Of a stretch of 64,000 nucleotides of DNA, positions 39,670 through 48,725 are shown in pieces (within the stretch, counting starts at the first letter, position 1; each line of letters starts with the position of its first letter). Source of the DNA: Mycolicibacterium psychrotolerans (GTDB lineage Bacteria; Actinomycetota; Actinomycetes; Mycobacteriales; Mycobacteriaceae). The stretch lies in contig NZ_AP022574.1 in the NCBI RefSeq assembly GCF_010729305.1, positions 1,550,001 through 1,614,000 on the forward strand, given 5' to 3'. Below the pieces are notes generated by a model that did no database searches, was not told where the DNA came from, and saw only the letters and a list, made by a program, of their open reading frames with translations. The position numbers and the translations under genes are program-made.

Positions 39670-39924
39670 ATGACCACCAGGACCGCCGCACTGGCCACCA
39701 TCACCTCCGCACTGACAGGCATGGTGATCGCGTTCGCGCCCGCCGCTGCCGCCGACACCACCGCCCTGGCCGACGGGCATCCGGTCGGGGCCGGTCAGAA
39801 CGTCGGCACCGACCCGCTGATCCCGTTCGGCACGGAACCGATGTCCCCGGTGCGACTGGGCTACGTCGACAGCAACCACGACGAGGCCAACACCTCCAAC
39901 GGCGGCGTCGACATACCGTTCTGA
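39670..39924 (+). CDS. Small secreted protein
   Basis: The 84-residue product has a signal peptide (about residues 1-28, AAAADTT cleavage region) and a mature part of about 56 residues, with no Cys, ending DEANTSNGGVDIPF. I do not recognise a family. It lies between the acetoacetyl-CoA synthetase and the HNH gene. A degenerate copy of the sequence encoding its last residues occurs at 41351-41382, beyond the HNH gene. Confidence 0.65.
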   Translation: MTTRTAALATITSALTGMVIAFAPAAAADTTALADGHPVGAGQNVGTDPLIPFGTEPMSPVRLGYVDSNHDEANTSNGGVDIPF

Positions 39925-39927
39925 TCC
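39896..39927 (+). repeat. Direct repeat, left copy (3' end of small secreted gene)
   Basis: AACGGCGG-x-G-x-CGACA-x-ACCGTTCTGATCC encodes NGGVDIPF-stop. The same 30-base segment recurs at 41351-41382 with three mismatches. Both copies are followed, after different intervals, by GGCGCATGCTG. Confidence 0.7.
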
Positions 39928-39972
39928 GGCGCATGCTGACTCGGCGGGCCGGCCCGTAGGCCCTCAGAGCCG

Positions 39973-41298
39973 TCAGGCAGCGTCGAGCCGGACCAGATCG
40001 ATACCGAGCCCGCCCTCGATCACGCTGAATCGTCGCCAGACCGGCGGTCCGGGCAGGGGTGGTGCGGTGGAGTGGTAGGTGGCGCCGGTGGGGGTTCGGT
40101 ATTCGGCGGTGTGTCGGCCGTCGGTGTCGGTGGTGGTGGTGGTGGTGGTGACGGTCCAGCCGGGGGCTTCTTTGGTGTAGTTGCAGGCTTCGCAGGATCC
40201 TGCCCCGTTGCCCGCGCTGGTCTTGCCGCCCTTGTGGTGCGGTGTGGCGTGGTCGTGGTGGCGGATCGGGGCGTTGCAGTAGGGGGTGCGGCAGGTCTGA
40301 TCGCGCAGCCCGATGAACGCCGCCAACCCCTTCGGGAAGATCCGCGCCTTGGACTCCATCGCGACCAGTTGCCCGCTGGTGGGGTGCCGGTAGAGCCGGC
40401 GCAGCGTGGCTTTGGCGTCCTCATCCTTCACCGCGTCGGACACGAGGTCGCGCACCACCACCGCCGGGACCGGGCCGTAGCCCTGGACCCAGCCCGGGGC
40501 GTCGTCTTCCCCGAACAGGGTGGTGTCGGCGAGCACCAGGTTCAGCGCGATCGGGGCGGGTTTGTCGGCGGGCCGTCCGGTGACACGCTGGTAGAGGGTG
40601 TCGGTCATGACCTGTCCCCGCGCCCGCCCGTCGCCGGTGGTGTCGGCTTCGCGCTTGAGCGCCGCGTAGACCCCGACGCCTTGGGGAAGCGGCATCAAGA
40701 AGGTCAGGTACACCATGCCGTTGGGGGCGCATCGGGTCCAGGCTCCGGCGCTTTGGGCGGCCCGGTTCTTGCGCTCGACGACCGCGGCGGCATCCAGGCG
40801 GGCGGCGATCGCCGCGGCGGCGGCCTCGATCCGCGCATTCCCCAACCCCACCAGAGCTTGCTGGTCGGCGCACAGTTCTTTGTCCAGCGCGCGCCGGTCT
40901 TCCACGGTCAGGCAGGCCGACTGTTTGACGATCAGGGTGGCCCGGTACTCGGTGAGTACCCCGGACTCCAGGGCGGCCAGGGTGTGTGGCATTTCGTGGA
41001 CCAGAGCATTGGCCATCCCGAGGTGGGTGTTGCCGTTGACCGGCGCGTCCAGCCGCGCCAGCGCGATCTCCGAGGCCAACCCCCGGCCTCGTTTGCGCGC
41101 CGGTATCCCGGCGGCGTTCTCGGCGGCGCGCCGCTTGGCCGCCCACAACGCCGTCGCCCGGGCTTGGGCCGCCGCCGCAATGGCCTTCAGGCGTTCACAC
41201 CGCTCGACCTCGTCCCGCAACGCCGCCTCCGACGCCTCGGGATCGATATCGAACACATGTGCGAACATGTCACCGACGCTACTCCGGCCCTCCGACAA
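39973..41298 (-). CDS. DUF222 / 13E12-repeat family HNH endonuclease protein
   Basis: The 441-residue protein has the DUF222 helical domain (about residues 20-330) and a C-terminal HNH nuclease motif (CRTPYCNAPIRHHDHATPHH ... CEACNYTK). This is the multi-copy 13E12 repeat family of mycobacteria, associated with the REP13E12 elements used as prophage integration sites. A run of GGT/ACC repeats (about 40129-40150) encodes poly-Thr after the HNH. It is flanked by copies of the small secreted gene's tail, suggesting insertion. An alternative start is the ATG at 41268. Confidence 0.88.
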   Translation of the reverse strand: MSEGRSSVGDMFAHVFDIDPEASEAALRDEVERCERLKAIAAAAQARATALWAAKRRAAENAAGIPARKRGRGLASEIALARLDAPVNGNTHLGMANALVHEMPHTLAALESGVLTEYRATLIVKQSACLTVEDRRALDKELCADQQALVGLGNARIEAAAAAIAARLDAAAVVERKNRAAQSAGAWTRCAPNGMVYLTFLMPLPQGVGVYAALKREADTTGDGRARGQVMTDTLYQRVTGRPADKPAPIALNLVLADTTLFGEDDAPGWVQGYGPVPAVVVRDLVSDAVKDEDAKATLRRLYRHPTSGQLVAMESKARIFPKGLAAFIGLRDQTCRTPYCNAPIRHHDHATPHHKGGKTSAGNGAGSCEACNYTKEAPGWTVTTTTTTTDTDGRHTAEYRTPTGATYHSTAPPLPGPPVWRRFSVIEGGLGIDLVRLDAA

Positions 41299-41350
41299 AT
41301 GAGGCCTTGGCCGGATCTATGAGCACCGGTGCGAACGTCCGACCAGCCGA

Positions 41351-41382
41351 TCAACGGCGGGGCCGACACACCGTTCTGATCC
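41351..41382 (+). repeat. Direct repeat, right copy (remnant of secreted-peptide tail)
   Basis: AACGGCGGGGCCGACACACCGTTCTGATCC reads NGGADTPF-stop and matches the 3' end of the small secreted gene at 39896-39927 in 27 of 30 bases. No signal peptide or start is visible in front of it, so it looks like a remnant rather than a gene. Confidence 0.7.
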
Positions 41383-41394
41383 ACGCGATGCGGC

Positions 41395-41410
41395 CCGCGA
41401 ACGTTCGCGG
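41395..41410. promoter_or_regulatory. 16-bp perfect palindrome upstream of methyltransferase-cyclase pair
   Basis: CCGCGAACGTTCGCGG is fully self-complementary and ends 41 bases before the methyltransferase start. It interrupts the region shared with the left direct repeat. The position suits an operator for the downstream two-gene unit; the regulator is not identifiable here. Confidence 0.55.
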
Positions 41411-41451
41411 CGGCGCATGCTGGCCCCGAGGGGCCTCGAGCGCAGACGGGG

Positions 41452-42312
41452 GTGGTCGTCATCACCGATCCGGTGCGTGAACAGTTGCACGCGGTATGGG
41501 CCGCGGTCGCACCGTCGTGGGGTGAGCATGCCGGCGCCATCGACATCCGGGGCGCCGGGGTGACGCGCGCGATGTTCGATGCCGTCGACCTCGCCCGCGG
41601 TGACCAAGTGCTCGAACTCGCCGCAGGCCCGGGCAGCGTCGGGTTGACCGCGGCGGAGGTCGTCGGGCCGGGCGGCTCGGTCGTCGTCTCGGACATCGAA
41701 CCGCAGATGGTGGCGATCACGGCGGAGCGCGCGCAGCGTCGTGGCCTGGCGAACGTCACGACCCGCGTGCTGGACCTCGAACACATCGAATGTCCGGCAG
41801 CTTCTTTCGACATCGTGTTCTGCCGGGACGGGCTGATGCTCGTGCCCGATCCGGCCGCGGCGGTGCGGGAGGTCCACCGGGTCCTGCGACCTGGCGGCCG
41901 GGCTGCCTTCGCCGTGTGGGCGGAACGTCGACACAACACCTGGCTGGGTGCGCTCCTCGACGCGGTGACCGCCGAACTCGGCGTGGCGATTCCCCCGCCG
42001 GGGATGCCGGGTCCGTTCTCTCTCGCCGAGCCGGGCGTACTCGAGGAACTGTTGAGAGCGGCGGCATTCGCTGAGGTGACGGGGCGCGACGTCGAGACTC
42101 CGTTGCACGTGCGGTCTTTCGATGAGTGGTGGTCCGTGGTTCCGGCTCTGGCGGGCCCACTCGCATCGCTCCTGGAGAGCCTTCCCGCGGAGATGACTAC
42201 GGCAATCAGGACGAGCGCCCAGGCCGACCTCGCGACATTCGCCGGCGCTGACGGCTACGACCTGCCCGGCATGAGCGTCGTCGCAACCGGTCGTCGGCGG
42301 AGCACGACGTGA
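41452..42312 (+). CDS. Class I SAM-dependent methyltransferase
   Basis: The 286-residue protein has the SAM motif I VLELAAGPGSVGL, motif II VVVSDIEPQM and post-motif FDIVFCRDGLMLVPDP, as in UbiE/COQ5-like methyltransferases acting on small molecules. The substrate is unknown. It starts at a GTG, and four bases separate it from the cyclase-ATPase gene, so the two are probably co-expressed. Confidence 0.85.
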   Translation: MVVITDPVREQLHAVWAAVAPSWGEHAGAIDIRGAGVTRAMFDAVDLARGDQVLELAAGPGSVGLTAAEVVGPGGSVVVSDIEPQMVAITAERAQRRGLANVTTRVLDLEHIECPAASFDIVFCRDGLMLVPDPAAAVREVHRVLRPGGRAAFAVWAERRHNTWLGALLDAVTAELGVAIPPPGMPGPFSLAEPGVLEELLRAAAFAEVTGRDVETPLHVRSFDEWWSVVPALAGPLASLLESLPAEMTTAIRTSAQADLATFAGADGYDLPGMSVVATGRRRSTT

Positions 42313-42316
42313 AGAC

Positions 42317-45300
42317 GTGAACGACGGCGAGGGACCGGCCCGGGAGGAGTGTTGCCGCGCCGGCTCGTCGATCGACGACCTGCTGGACCAGGCAGTGGCA
42401 GCGATCAACCGCGGCGACCGAGTCGCCGCTACGGCGCTGGCTGACGATGTGTTGGCCGTCGACCACGGGAACGTCGAAGCCGAGGATCTGCTCACCGCAC
42501 CTGAGGGCGGCGAGATCCGGCGATTGACGATCCTCTACGTGGACCTGGTTGATTCGGCGGAGCTGGCCGACCACGCCGGACTCGACACGTACGGACAATT
42601 GGTGAGCCGCTACCACGACGTGGTGGCGCGGACCGTGAGTCGCTTCGACGGCTACGTCGACTGCCCCACCGGCGAGAGCATCCTCGCGGTCTTCGGTCAC
42701 CCGATAGCCCACGAAGACGATTCACGCCGTGCGGTACTGGCGGGTCTGGAGATCACCGGCGAGGTGGATCGGATGGGCCGGTCCTTCGGGCACCGTTTCG
42801 GTATGCGCATCGCCGCACGGGCAAGCATCCACCGCGGGCTCGTCTACCTCGACACCACGCAGAATGACGTCTACGGTCTGGGCGCCAATCTGGCGGCGCG
42901 CGTAGCCGGCTTGGCACCTCCCGGAACGGTGGTGGTCTCGGCAACGGTCGCGCCATTGGTAGAGAACATCTTCGAGCTGGCGGCGCGTGAACCGGCGGCA
43001 GTGAAGGGAGTCTCCGAGCTGGTCGCCTATTACGAGGTACTGGGTGAACGAGTGACGCAGCCCGTGCACACCGCCCTCGTCGGACGCGACCGCGAACTCG
43101 CGCAGTTGCGACGGTTGTGGACACATGCACAGGCCGGCGCATTGATTACCGCGGGCGTGGTCTTACGCGGCGAGGCGGGGATCGGCAAGTCATCGCTGGC
43201 GGCCGCCGTGGCCGGACTGGCGCAGGACTCGGGGGCGGTGGTGCTGACGATGGGCGGGTCGGCCCTGCACACCGACGCTGGTCTGCACCCGATCCGTGGT
43301 CTGTTGGAAACACGTTGCGACATCACCGAAATCACGCCCCCATCCGAGCGTCTGCGGCTGCTCGAGGCAGAGTTGGTGGCGCTGGGACAAGATCCGGCAC
43401 GTGACGTTCCGTTGCTGGCGCCGGTGCTGAGCATCGGACCGGAGCACGGTTACCAGCCCGCCGCAGCGGAGGGAGAAAGGCTCTATCACCTTGTCGGAGA
43501 AGCGGTTCAGCGCTGTCTGATGGCGTGCCTCGGCCGGGGTCCCGCCCTGCTGCTGGTCGAGGACGGGCACTTTCTCGATCGGTCCACCGTCGAGACGATC
43601 GGCTCACTTCTCGTCGCTGCCGACGGCGGACTGCTCGTGGTGGTGACGGGTCGCCCCGGCGCGTGGCTGCCGCCCGATTGGCCGGTGACCGTGCTCGATC
43701 TCGACCCGTTGACGAGCGACGAGGCCGACATCCTGATCAACGTCCTCAATCCGGATGTGTCGGCGGATGTCCGGGCAGCGGTGGCCGAGCGGTGTGACGG
43801 GATTCCGTTCTACATCGAGCAGGTCACGGCCGGGCTCACCCAAACCGGCGTGCCGGAAGGACTCTACGAGCCCTTGCTTGCCCGGCTGCGGGCGAGCGCC
43901 AGCGTGGTGCCGGTCGTGGAGGCGGCGGCATTGATCGGCCGACAGATCGACGCCGACGTGCTGCGCTCGGTGGTCGACCTGAGCGACGATGGGCTCGGCG
44001 GCGTCCTCGAGGAGCTCGCGAACGCGCGGGTGCTCGAGCCGGCGGGGCCGAGGGCGTGGCGTTTTCGCCATGAACTGCTTCGCGAGCTCGCTTCGGAGTT
44101 GGCACCGCCGACCGTCCGTCGCACCCTGCACGCCAAGATCGCCGCTGCTCTCGTCGGCGGCGTGGGAGGCGAGCCCGACTGGCAGCTGGTGGCCACCCAC
44201 TACCAGCACGCCGAAAACCACGATGAGGCGGTGTCGGCGTATCAGCGGGCATCGGTGGGCGCGCGTCGGCGCGGTGCGCTTGCCGAGGCACGCGGCTACC
44301 TCTCTCGCGCACTTGCTCAGGTCGACGCTCAGCTACCGGGGCCGGACCGCGACAAGCGCGAATTGACGGTGCGTCTGGAACGGGGATTTCTGGCGAGCGC
44401 CGCCGAGGGTCCGATGAATCATTCGACATCGCTGGACTTCGAGGAGTGTCTGCGGTTGGGCGGCACGGACGTGCACGACGACGACGTGGTCGGCACGCTG
44501 CTTGCTCTGGGCGGCTACTACTTCGCCGTCGGAGATCTGTTTCGGTCTACGGCAGTACTGGGTTCCCTACGCGCGGGCATGAACGACGACAGGGCGTACT
44601 TCCGACCGGTGGTCGACGCCTGCCTCGGTGTCGAGGAATGGATGAACGGTGCGTTCGCGGTGGCACGCGAGCAGTTGGAGGAGGCGACGGCCGCGTTCGC
44701 CGCTGCGGGGCATCACAGCCTGGAATCGCTGTGGTTCGCCCCGACCGACCCGATCGTCATGGCGCACGGGATCCTCGGTCTCGACCGGATCGCCTGTGGA
44801 GACCTTGACGGCGCGCAGGAGCACGTGCTGCTGGCTGCGTGCCGGGCTGACGAATTGAGTTTCCCGCAGGGCCCTTTCAGTCTGGCGTTCACTCGCTTCT
44901 TCGAGATATGGGTTCGCATCGAGGCGGGCCAGATCGGGCGTGCCGCCACGCTGGCGGACGAGTTGATCGAGCACGCCGATCGATACGGATTCGAGGTCTG
45001 GGCACTGTGGGGTGCCGCTCAACGCGCCGTTGTCGACGCCCTGGATGCCGTCGGCGGCGACGCCGATGTTCTGTCTGAGCTCATCAACCGTGCGACCGCG
45101 ATTGTCGAGTCGGTCCGCCGTGCCGGACTGAACGTGTTCATCACGTTGTTCGATGGCGCTGTGGCTAGGGTACTGATTGCCGGCGGCCGTAGAGGCGACG
45201 CCCGCCTTCACCTCGACACGGCACTCGCGCTGGGCCGCGACATCGGGATGCGCTTCTACGAGGCCGAATTACGCCGTCTTCGGGCGCATACCCACACCGA

Positions 45301-45523
45301 CCCCGATACCCGCCGGGCGGACCTGAGGGCGGCCCTCGACATTGCCCGAGGCCAGGGCGCCCACCTGTATGAATTACGCTCCGCACTCGACGATTTCGCA
45401 CTGCGGGGGGAACCCGCCCACGGTGCGCTGGCGGCCGTGGGCGATCGGTTCGCGGCAGACAACCCGCTCCCGGAATGGACGCGTTGCCTGGCTGCGCTGA
45501 CGGCAGTCACTCCGAAGCAGTGA
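42317..45523 (+). CDS. Class III cyclase-STAND ATPase fusion regulator
   Basis: The 1068-residue protein has a short N-terminal helical segment, a class III adenylate/guanylate cyclase domain (about 65-245: LYVDLVDS, TGESILAVFGHP, NDVYGLGANLAAR), an AAA/STAND ATPase domain (about 250-600: Walker A RGEAGIGKSSLA) and a C-terminal helical TPR-like region. Metal Asp 1 and the transition-state Asn/Arg are kept, but the second metal Asp is Glu (GES for GD) and the adenine-selecting Lys position is Cys, so cyclase activity may be weak or altered. Unlike Rv0386-type proteins, no C-terminal LuxR HTH is visible. It starts at a GTG coupled to the methyltransferase. Confidence 0.85.
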   Translation: MNDGEGPAREECCRAGSSIDDLLDQAVAAINRGDRVAATALADDVLAVDHGNVEAEDLLTAPEGGEIRRLTILYVDLVDSAELADHAGLDTYGQLVSRYHDVVARTVSRFDGYVDCPTGESILAVFGHPIAHEDDSRRAVLAGLEITGEVDRMGRSFGHRFGMRIAARASIHRGLVYLDTTQNDVYGLGANLAARVAGLAPPGTVVVSATVAPLVENIFELAAREPAAVKGVSELVAYYEVLGERVTQPVHTALVGRDRELAQLRRLWTHAQAGALITAGVVLRGEAGIGKSSLAAAVAGLAQDSGAVVLTMGGSALHTDAGLHPIRGLLETRCDITEITPPSERLRLLEAELVALGQDPARDVPLLAPVLSIGPEHGYQPAAAEGERLYHLVGEAVQRCLMACLGRGPALLLVEDGHFLDRSTVETIGSLLVAADGGLLVVVTGRPGAWLPPDWPVTVLDLDPLTSDEADILINVLNPDVSADVRAAVAERCDGIPFYIEQVTAGLTQTGVPEGLYEPLLARLRASASVVPVVEAAALIGRQIDADVLRSVVDLSDDGLGGVLEELANARVLEPAGPRAWRFRHELLRELASELAPPTVRRTLHAKIAAALVGGVGGEPDWQLVATHYQHAENHDEAVSAYQRASVGARRRGALAEARGYLSRALAQVDAQLPGPDRDKRELTVRLERGFLASAAEGPMNHSTSLDFEECLRLGGTDVHDDDVVGTLLALGGYYFAVGDLFRSTAVLGSLRAGMNDDRAYFRPVVDACLGVEEWMNGAFAVAREQLEEATAAFAAAGHHSLESLWFAPTDPIVMAHGILGLDRIACGDLDGAQEHVLLAACRADELSFPQGPFSLAFTRFFEIWVRIEAGQIGRAATLADELIEHADRYGFEVWALWGAAQRAVVDALDAVGGDADVLSELINRATAIVESVRRAGLNVFITLFDGAVARVLIAGGRRGDARLHLDTALALGRDIGMRFYEAELRRLRAHTHTDPDTRRADLRAALDIARGQGAHLYELRSALDDFALRGEPAHGALAAVGDRFAADNPLPEWTRCLAALTAVTPKQ

Positions 45524-45555
45524 TGACGGGCGGCACGGCCATCGCGCCGCGGACG

Positions 45556-46164
45556 TCACTCGATCGGGGAGCGTTCACCCAGCACGCGATGGTAGATGAC
45601 CGGACCATCGAATGCCTTGGTCTGCGGAGATGACTGGGCTCGCAAGGCGAAATCGCCCGCAACCAACGCCTTCAGTTCCGATGAGATCACCACTGCACCG
45701 GGTGATGCGAGCCCGGAGATTCGCGTTGCCCTATTGGCGGTCGACCCGGTGAAATCGTGATGGGCTCTGTCGAGGTAGACGGGACCGCAATGTACGCCGA
45801 CTCTGACATCGACGCTGAAACCGAAGCGACGATCGACGTGTTCACTGAGCCGCGATACCTCACGCACGATCTCCAGACCTGCCAGAACCGCGCGACGCGC
45901 ATCGTCGGAGTGTGCGGTCGGATGACCGAAGACGGCCAGTAGCCCGTCCCCTTTGGTGAAGCCGATACGTCCCCCGTACCGGTCGACGACCTGAAGCACC
46001 TGCTCGCGGTAGCGGCCCACCACCATCCGATACGTTTCAGGCTCAACTCGGGCCGACAACGCCGTCGAGTCCACCAGATCGGCGAAGAACAACGTCACCG
46101 CCACGATCTCGCCGCCGCCCCCCAGGGGCGCGAGCAGGTCGTCGTCGGCAGAACCGTCGATCAC
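45556..46164 (-). CDS. Stand-alone class III nucleotidyl cyclase domain protein
   Basis: The 202-residue protein consists of one cyclase domain (FFADLVDST, FTKGDGLLAVFGHP, DFTGSTANRATR). Both metal-binding Asp positions and the Asn/Arg pair are present, but Phe occupies the usual Lys position, so substrate choice is uncertain. It is clearly homologous to the cyclase domain of the neighbouring fusion gene and ends at the same point (VLGERS versus VLGERV), just where the fusion protein's ATPase begins. It is convergent with that gene, 32 bases apart. It starts at a GTG. Confidence 0.8.
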   Translation of the reverse strand: MIDGSADDDLLAPLGGGGEIVAVTLFFADLVDSTALSARVEPETYRMVVGRYREQVLQVVDRYGGRIGFTKGDGLLAVFGHPTAHSDDARRAVLAGLEIVREVSRLSEHVDRRFGFSVDVRVGVHCGPVYLDRAHHDFTGSTANRATRISGLASPGAVVISSELKALVAGDFALRAQSSPQTKAFDGPVIYHRVLGERSPIE

Positions 46165-46225
46165 CTCGATATGGTGTCACCCAGATCGCCAAGGTGGTCG
46201 TCCTTCGAGATTCACGGCGCGGAGC

Positions 46226-47404
46226 TCAGGCCTGGGCGGGGTCGGCCAGCACCGGCGCGAACGCCAACTCGGCTGCGCCGATGACGAGCGTCTCGGCTCC
46301 GAGCGTGGCGGCGACGACACGGACCAGGTCCCTCGGTCCGCCCATGCTGCGCCGGGACAGTTCCTCGCGGAGCACGCCGTCCGCGTACGCGGGAAAGGCC
46401 CGCAGGAATCCGCCGAGGACGATCAAGCGCGGGTTCAGCATGTTGATCGCGTTGCCCAGCGCGACGGCCAGGGCGCGGGCCTGCCGGTTGAGGACGTCGC
46501 GCTCCGCGTCGGTGGGGCACGGCGGGGGCGCCGACGGATCGGCGCGGTCCAGTTCGGCGATCAGCCGTGCCAGCGGCGCCTGGGTCACCTCGGTCTCCAG
46601 GCAGCCGACGCTGCCGCAATGGCACTGTTCGCTGCCGCCCACATAGGTGTGTCCCAACTCGCCCGCGTAGCCCGCGACCCCCTCGAGCAGTCCGCCGGCG
46701 ACGACGAAACCCGCGCCGATGCCGCTGGGTCCGCCGTTGACGTAGATCAGATGGCCGGCGTCGTGATGATCACCGAAGAGATGCTCCGCGGTGGCTCCCG
46801 CGTTGGCGTCGTTGGCGGCATAGACGGGCAAGTCTATTGCCGTGCTGAGCATCTCGCCGATCGCGACATCGTGCCAGTCGAGGTTGGGCGCCAGTTGGAC
46901 CACCGACTCGGGCCCGTGCACCAGCCCGGGTACCGCGACCCCGATGGCCGTCAGCGCCGCTCCGCCGGACAGGTCGCGACGCATGCGGTCGATCGCCCCG
47001 GTCGCCAGCGCCACGGTGTCCGCGGGGGTCGGCACCCGATCGGTGGGGCAACGCACGGTTTCGAGCACCGCGCCGCCCATCGCGACCACTCCGACACTGA
47101 CGGCGTCGACCTCCGGTGTCACTGTGGCGGCCAGCACGCGACGGCCGGGGCGCACGATGGGGCTCGGCCGGCCGACCTGGGACACCGACGGGGCGGGCGA
47201 TTCCTCGACGAGGCCTCGGGCGGTCAACTCCTCGACGAGATCCTTTGTGGTGGAACGGGACAACCCGGTGTGACGGGTCAACTCGGCGCGGCTGAGGGCG
47301 CGGTTCCGATGGACGAGGGTCAGGACGCTGGACAGGTTGCGACGCCTCACGTCGTCGGTGCTGGTGCCCATGCGGGCGGCCCGGCGTGCCTCGCTCGGTC
47401 CCAT
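46226..47404 (-). CDS. xylR: ROK-family repressor (XylR type)
   Basis: The 392-residue protein has an N-terminal winged HTH (NRALSRAELTRHTGLSRSTTKDLVEEL) and a ROK sugar-kinase-like domain with the zinc motif CHCGSVGCLE and GGPSGIGAGFVV. ROK repressors of this layout bind pentose and leave the operator. It is divergent from xylA, with an inverted repeat over the xylA promoter, so it is very likely the xylose repressor. The ATG at 47404 was chosen; another in-frame ATG lies at 47446, inside the promoter. Confidence 0.88.
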   Translation of the reverse strand: MGPSEARRAARMGTSTDDVRRRNLSSVLTLVHRNRALSRAELTRHTGLSRSTTKDLVEELTARGLVEESPAPSVSQVGRPSPIVRPGRRVLAATVTPEVDAVSVGVVAMGGAVLETVRCPTDRVPTPADTVALATGAIDRMRRDLSGGAALTAIGVAVPGLVHGPESVVQLAPNLDWHDVAIGEMLSTAIDLPVYAANDANAGATAEHLFGDHHDAGHLIYVNGGPSGIGAGFVVAGGLLEGVAGYAGELGHTYVGGSEQCHCGSVGCLETEVTQAPLARLIAELDRADPSAPPPCPTDAERDVLNRQARALAVALGNAINMLNPRLIVLGGFLRAFPAYADGVLREELSRRSMGGPRDLVRVVAATLGAETLVIGAAELAFAPVLADPAQA

Positions 47405-47424
47405 GGATGCCCTCGCCTTCGGCC

Positions 47425-47470
47425 TTGACAGTGGTGCAGACCACATCTTATGTTCGCGCAGAGAACAAAA
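47425..47470 (+). promoter_or_regulatory. xylA promoter and ROK operator
   Basis: A consensus -35 TTGACA (47425-47430) is followed after 18 bases by a -10 TATGTT (47449-47454). The inverted repeat TTATGTTC-N7-GAACAAAA (47448-47455 / 47463-47470; 7 of 8 pairs) covers the -10 and the predicted start of transcription. A related site, with the same GTT-N9-AACAAAA core, lies upstream of xylF. Confidence 0.75.
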
Positions 47471-47491
47471 TACACACCCTGGAGCTTTCTC

Positions 47492-48715
47492 ATGACCGTT
47501 CTGGAATCCGGTGCCGCCGCCTCAGGTGCACTGGCGCCGACCCCGTCCGACAAATTCTCGTTCGGACTGTGGACCATCGGCTGGCCGGCCAGCGACCCGT
47601 TCGGTGTCGCCACCCGGCCCGCGCTCGACGTGGTGGAAGCCGTCGAGCGGCTCGCCAAGCTCGGGGCCTACGGGCTGACCTTCCACGATGACGACCTCTT
47701 CCCGTTCGGCAGTTCCGAGGCCGAGCGGCGACGGATGATCGACCGGCTTGATTCCGCGCTGTCGGCCACCGGCCTGGTGGTGCCGATGGTGACCACCAAC
47801 CTGTTCACCCAGCCGGTGTTCAAAGACGGCGGATTCACCAGCAACGACCGTGCGGTGCGCCGTTTCGCGTTGCGCAAGGTTCTGCGCAACCTCGACCTCG
47901 CCATGGAACTCGGCGCCGAGACCTTTGTCCTGTGGGGTGGCCGCGAAGGCAGCGAATACGATTCGGCCAAGGACGTGCAGGCCGCTTTCGAGCGCTATCG
48001 CGAGGCGCTGGATCTGTTGTGCCAGTACGTGACAGACCAGGGCAGCGGCCTGCGGTTCGCCATCGAGCCCAAGCCCAACGAACCCCGTGGCGACATCCTG
48101 CTGCCGACCGTCGGGCACGCGCTGGCGTTCATCGAGACCCTCGCTCACCCCGAGATGGTCGGCGTCAATCCCGAGACCGGCCACGAACAGATGGCCGGAC
48201 TGAACTTCATGCACGGCATCAGCCAGGCCCTCTACAGCGGCAAGCTGTTCCACATCGACCTCAACGGTCAGCGCGGCATCAAGTTCGACCAGGATCTGGT
48301 GTTCGGCCACGGCGACCTGGCCAACGCGTTCGCACTGGTCGATCTGCTCGAACACGGCGGCCCTGACGGCGGCCCCGCCTACACCGGGCCGCGGCATTTC
48401 GACTACAAGCCCAGTCGCACGGAAGACAGTGCAGGGGTGTGGGCGTCGGCGGCGGCGAACATGCGGATGTATCTGTTGCTGCGGGAACGCGCCGCCGCGT
48501 TCCGCGCCGATCCCGCCGTCGTCGAAGCGATGACCCAGGCTAAGGTCGCCGATCTACGGACGCCGACGCTCGATCCCGGCGAAACCTATGCCGACCTGCT
48601 CGCGGACCGATCCGCCTACGAGGATTTCGACGCCGATTCCTACTTCGGTGCAAAGGGATTCGGCTTCGTCGCGCTCAACCAACTGGCTCTCGACCACCTG
48701 ATGGGTGCCCGGTGA
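47492..48715 (+). CDS. xylA: Xylose isomerase
   Basis: XylA converts D-xylose to D-xylulose. The 407-residue TIM-barrel protein has all active-site elements of the actinobacterial (class I) enzyme: His and Asp in [10 protein letters not shown], Glu/Lys in [10 protein letters not shown], Glu/His in [13 protein letters not shown], the metal-2 aspartates in [11 protein letters not shown], and Asp in FDYKPSR. A short N-terminal extension of about 15 residues is present. The ATG at 47492 has GGAG seven bases upstream. No xylulokinase gene is in the window. Confidence 0.95.
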   Translation: MTVLESGAAASGALAPTPSDKFSFGLWTIGWPASDPFGVATRPALDVVEAVERLAKLGAYGLTFHDDDLFPFGSSEAERRRMIDRLDSALSATGLVVPMVTTNLFTQPVFKDGGFTSNDRAVRRFALRKVLRNLDLAMELGAETFVLWGGREGSEYDSAKDVQAAFERYREALDLLCQYVTDQGSGLRFAIEPKPNEPRGDILLPTVGHALAFIETLAHPEMVGVNPETGHEQMAGLNFMHGISQALYSGKLFHIDLNGQRGIKFDQDLVFGHGDLANAFALVDLLEHGGPDGGPAYTGPRHFDYKPSRTEDSAGVWASAAANMRMYLLLRERAAAFRADPAVVEAMTQAKVADLRTPTLDPGETYADLLADRSAYEDFDADSYFGAKGFGFVALNQLALDHLMGAR

Positions 48716-48725
48716 GCCGCTGGAC

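Noticed and set aside
37504..39879. A 791-codon minus-strand open frame opposite the acetoacetyl-CoA synthetase
   Set aside because: It mirrors a clearly real gene and shows only biased composition without motifs.
40129..40150. GGT tandem repeat as a possible microsatellite or contingency locus
   Set aside because: It is a trinucleotide run encoding Thr inside the HNH gene, so length changes would not shift the frame; probably just a flexible linker.
42317..45523. Calling the cyclase-ATPase fusion a LuxR-type transcription factor
   Set aside because: The C-terminus is helical repeat sequence and ends without a GerE/LuxR helix-turn-helix.
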